64,000 bases of DNA from Agromyces aurantiacus. GTDB taxonomy: Bacteria; Actinomycetota; Actinomycetes; Actinomycetales; Microbacteriaceae. The stretch spans positions 1,178,001 through 1,242,000 of the forward strand of contig NZ_JAFBBW010000001.1 of the NCBI RefSeq assembly GCF_016907355.1, given 5' to 3'. Made by a program: the position numbers and the translations under genes. A model generated the notes under the pieces. It saw only the letters and a program-made list of their open reading frames with translations, was not told the DNA's origin and did no database searches. Positions 61,365 to 64,000 of this stretch are shown here, one piece after another (the stretch's first letter is position 1; each line of letters starts with the position of its first letter).

Positions 61365-63017
61365 TCAGCCGGCCGGCTGCAGCTGCGTCAGGATCTGGAC
61401 GATCCCGGGCTGGGTCGGGTCGGCCGACGCGTACTGGTCGTCCTCCGTCGGGAAGCCGACGTAGTTGCGCGTGTTGTACTCGCCCAGCAGCGGGTGCGAG
61501 CCGAGGGGGATGGCCGGGACGTTCTCGACGAACGCCTTCTGCATGACGGCGAGGGCCGCCTCGCGGTCGGCGTCGGATGACGCGTTGGCGTACGTGTTCA
61601 ACGCCTCGGTCACGGCCGGGTCGTCGAAGCGGCCGAAGTTGAACGCGGCGCGGTCGTCGACGATCCACTTCGTGTCCATGGTCGAGGTGTAGAGCCCGTA
61701 GGCGTTGCCGGTGTCCTCGAGCCAGTGGATGATCGCCTGGAACGTGCCCTCCTGGCGGGCGGCGTCCCAGCCGCCCCAGTCGGGCTGGTCGACCTTGACC
61801 TCGATGCCGAGCGCCGAGTCGAGCTCCTCGGCGATGAGCGCCTGCTCGGTGTTCCAGTCGCTCCATCCGGCCGGCACGGAGATCGAGAACGAGACGGCCT
61901 GCCCGTCGGGGTCGATGAGCTTCTCGTCCTTCCAGGTGTAGCCCGCGTCCTCGAGGATCTGCTTCGCCTTCTCGACGTCGACCTCGTAGTCCTGGCCCTG
62001 GTACTCGGGCAGGATCTCGTCCTCGAGCAGGCTGCTGAGGCCGGTCGCGCTCCAGATCGCCGTGCTCGCTCCCTCTCGGGCGACGTCGACGTAGGCGTCG
62101 CGGTCGATGGTCCACGCCAGCGCCTGACGCAGGGCCGGGTCGTCGAACGGCTTCGTCTGGAGGTTCATGAAGAGCGTGCCGGCGCCCGCCGTGAGGGACA
62201 CGAGGAAGTGGTTCTCCTCGTCGGCCGCCAGGTAGCTCGACTCGATCTGCGGGATGAAGGCCTGCGCCCAGTCGGCCTCGCCCGAGACGAGGGCGGTCGT
62301 GAGCGCGGCGTTGTCGCCGTACGAGACGTAGTTCAGCTGGGGCACGGCCAGCTCGCCGCCCCAGTAGTCGGGGTTCGCGGTCAGGGTGACCGACTCGGTC
62401 GACCAGGTGTCGAGCACGTACGGACCGGTGCCGACGGCGAGTCCCTCGTCGGTGAGCGGGTCGGTGTTCGGGTCGTCGATGTTCTCCCAGATGTGCTTGG
62501 GCACGATCGGGGTGTGCAGGACGCGTGCCTGCGAGACGTACTTCGAGTCGACGAACTTCAGCGTGATCGCGTCGCCGTCGACGGTCGCGCCCTCGTACTT
62601 CAGGCCGGCGGTGTCGGTGAGCGTACCGTTCAGGAACTGGTCGAAGGTGAACACGATGTCGTCGCCCGTGAACTCGGTGCCGTCGCTCCACTTCACGCCC
62701 GAGCGGGGCACGACGGTGAGCTCGGTGTAGTCGTCGTTCCATTCGACCGACTCGGCGAGCCACGGCGTGGTGCCGAGGTCGCCGGTCGGGTTCACGAGGG
62801 CGAGCGGCTCGAAGATGACCTTGGCGTAGCCGTACTTCGAGGCGGATGAGTCGCCGAGGTACGGGTTGTGGGATTCGGTGGTGATCGCGCCGTCCGGCTT
62901 GGCGATCGTGAGCGCCGCGCCGCTCGCGGCGGGTTCGGTGTCGTTGCCGGCGGCGCAGCCGGTGAGCACCAGCGTCGCGGCGATGCCGACGGCGCCGAGG
63001 GACGTTCTGAGCCTCAT
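61365..63017 (-). CDS. ABC transporter substrate-binding lipoprotein (SBP family 5)
   Basis: The 550-residue protein has a lipoprotein signal with lipobox LTGC (C21) and the family 5 binding-protein pattern: AKVIFEPLALVNPTGDLGTTPWLAESVE, then GVKWSDGTEFTGDDIVFTFDQF and VGTGPYVLDTW. DPALRQALAWTIDRDAYVD is the typical hinge-domain helix. It would bind peptides or oligosaccharides outside the membrane. It is the first gene of the leftward transporter operon and is divergent from the TetR regulator. Confidence 0.9.
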   Translation of the reverse strand: MRLRTSLGAVGIAATLVLTGCAAGNDTEPAASGAALTIAKPDGAITTESHNPYLGDSSASKYGYAKVIFEPLALVNPTGDLGTTPWLAESVEWNDDYTELTVVPRSGVKWSDGTEFTGDDIVFTFDQFLNGTLTDTAGLKYEGATVDGDAITLKFVDSKYVSQARVLHTPIVPKHIWENIDDPNTDPLTDEGLAVGTGPYVLDTWSTESVTLTANPDYWGGELAVPQLNYVSYGDNAALTTALVSGEADWAQAFIPQIESSYLAADEENHFLVSLTAGAGTLFMNLQTKPFDDPALRQALAWTIDRDAYVDVAREGASTAIWSATGLSSLLEDEILPEYQGQDYEVDVEKAKQILEDAGYTWKDEKLIDPDGQAVSFSISVPAGWSDWNTEQALIAEELDSALGIEVKVDQPDWGGWDAARQEGTFQAIIHWLEDTGNAYGLYTSTMDTKWIVDDRAAFNFGRFDDPAVTEALNTYANASSDADREAALAVMQKAFVENVPAIPLGSHPLLGEYNTRNYVGFPTEDDQYASADPTQPGIVQILTQLQPAG

Positions 63018-63093
63018 TGCTTCTCCTTCGTGTGGGGGCACGAGACGGCGCCCGCCCGAAGGGCGACGCCGTCGTCGAGTGAATGCGGAGTTA

Positions 63094-63111
63094 ACTTACA
63101 ATCAAGTAAGT
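63094..63111. promoter_or_regulatory. Operator candidate between binding-protein and TetR genes
   Basis: ACTTAC and GTAAGT are perfect arms around AATCAA. An AT-rich run (GTTAACTTAC and GTAAGTAAGTAAC) surrounds the site, unusual in this genome, and a leftward promoter probably overlaps it. The TetR protein encoded at 63196 is the likely binder. Confidence 0.5.
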
Positions 63112-63195
63112 AAGTAACGCAATGCGCGTTCTCACCCGCGCCGGCGGGGCTGCGTAGACTCTGATCCGGCAGGCGAGGAAGGGGGTTGCCGACCG

Positions 63196-63840
63196 ATGAC
63201 GGAATCGATCACGGGTCAGCGCCGGCAGCCACGATCGCGGCCGGAGACGCTCGCGCGACGGCGCGACATCCTCGACGCCGCCGTGGAGATCTTCGGCAGC
63301 AAGGGGTTCATGGGCGGCACCCTGCAGGAGATCGCCGACCAGGTCGGCATGACGCACGCCGGGATCCTCCACCACTTCGGATCGAAGGACCAGCTCCTGC
63401 TCGAGGTGCTCCGCCACCGCGACGAGACCGACGTCGCCGACCTCGAGGAGCAGCACATCCCCGACGGGCTGGAGCTCTTCCGGCACCTCGTCCGCACGGC
63501 GTTCGTCAACGCGCGCCGCGCCGGCATCGTCCAGGCGTACGTCGTGCTGTCGGCCGAGTCGGTCACCGACGACCACCCGGGGCGCGAGTACTTCCAGAAG
63601 CGCTACGAGACCCTGCGGGGCGAGGTCGCCCGCGCGTTCCGCGTCGTCTGCGCCGAGCGGGGGGTCACCGCACCCGAGACCGTCGACCTCGCCTCGGCGA
63701 GCATCCTCGCCGTCATGGACGGCCTGCAGGTGCAGTGGCTGCTCGAACCCGATGCGGTCGATCTCGCCCGTGCGTCGGAGTTCGCCATCGAGGCGATCGT
63801 CGACTCGGTGATCTCGCCGTCGCCGTCGCCGTTGACCTGA
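63196..63840 (+). CDS. TetR family transcriptional regulator
   Basis: The 214-residue protein has a TetR helix-turn-helix (about residues 20-66: RRRDILDAAVEIFGSKGFMG, TLQEIADQVGMTHAGILHHFGSKDQLL) and a C-terminal ligand domain of about 140 residues, where YVVLSAESV and GREYFQKRYETLRGEVARAF recall the actinobacterial TetR_C_6-type domain. It is divergent from the ABC transporter-GH3 operon, which it probably represses until a sugar is present. Confidence 0.88.
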   Translation: MTESITGQRRQPRSRPETLARRRDILDAAVEIFGSKGFMGGTLQEIADQVGMTHAGILHHFGSKDQLLLEVLRHRDETDVADLEEQHIPDGLELFRHLVRTAFVNARRAGIVQAYVVLSAESVTDDHPGREYFQKRYETLRGEVARAFRVVCAERGVTAPETVDLASASILAVMDGLQVQWLLEPDAVDLARASEFAIEAIVDSVISPSPSPLT

Positions 63841-63879
63841 GCGCCGGCGTCGCCCTCAGCCGTCCCCGCTCGGCTCCGG

Positions 63880-64000
63880 TCAGGCCGGATCGATCCGCAG
63901 CACCGTCGCCGACTCGCCGACCGTGAGGTCCTCGATGATCCGGATGCCGCGTGCGAGCTCGTCGACCGCGCCGATGACGGTGCCGAAGCGCTCGCGATCG
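63880..64000 (-). CDS. Partial CDS at right edge, C-terminus only
   Basis: Only the last 39 codons and the stop are in the window (TGA at 63880-63882). The frame reads DRERFGTVIGAV, then DELARGIRIIEDLTV, ending VLRIDPA. The family is not recognised from this tail. A closely related decayed copy of the same tail stands at 54400-54519. It converges on the TetR gene, with about 40 bases between the stop codons. Confidence 0.6.
   Translation of the reverse strand, partial: DRERFGTVIGAVDELARGIRIIEDLTVGESATVLRIDPA

Overview
The window is high-GC actinobacterial DNA, probably from the family Microbacteriaceae and close to Agromyces or Microbacterium. The grounds are very GC-rich third codon positions, frequent GTG starts, 4-nt ATGA/GTGA gene overlaps, and many small actinobacterial families (YCII, cupin, DUF1801, DUF1048, ECF41 and ECF42 sigma factors). 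About 73 protein genes are called, including one partial gene at each edge. No rRNA, tRNA, CRISPR array, phage or insertion sequence was recognised. Most of the window looks like a regulator-rich accessory region of the chromosome.

Layout: 1-4.4 kb holds a CstA/YbdD pyruvate or peptide uptake pair and a divergent azoreductase/MarR pair with two matching operators. 4.5-12.3 kb holds an SRPBCC-ArsR operon with strong palindromic operators, a cupin facing a long ArsR-type regulator, a carboxymuconolactone decarboxylase-ECF41 sigma pair with a recognisable ECF41 promoter, a resolvase-like protein and a winged-helix protein. 12.3-15.2 kb is an acyl-CoA dehydrogenase divergent from an IclR regulator.

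15.2-24.6 kb is the most interesting part. An amino-acid permease, a broad-spectrum-type racemase and an IclR regulator run leftward. A translationally coupled homoserine dehydrogenase-aldehyde dehydrogenase-aspartase operon runs rightward. An Lrp/AsnC regulator faces a PLP-dependent Cys/Met-family lyase. Read together, the enzymes would take homoserine to aspartate semialdehyde, aspartate and fumarate, with the lyase possibly releasing homoserine from a gamma-substituted amino acid such as canavanine. Two 35-bp sites of the same design lie in the two divergent promoters and tie the locus to one regulator.

24.6-34.6 kb is a mosaic of single genes: NmrA-like reductase/AraC, GNAT, zinc ribbon, Lrp/LysE, a lipoprotein, an SDR carrying the same operator type as the ArsR operon 27 kb away, and an ECF42/YCII pair. 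34.6-41.3 kb is a rightward block that looks less GC-biased: a MEDS sensor, a LuxR regulator, an epoxide hydrolase, a thioredoxin-like protein and a Na+/H+ antiporter. 41.3-55.1 kb holds a second ECF41 system with a symmetrical divergent promoter, several hydrolases, a PadR-DUF1048-ABC exporter operon, a MerR operon, two copies of a long palindromic repeat, and a decayed duplicate of the gene cut by the right edge. 55.1-63.8 kb is a GH3 glycosidase plus oligopeptide/oligosaccharide-type ABC transporter operon with a divergent TetR regulator.

All functions are inferred from sequence patterns read by eye. No database search was run.
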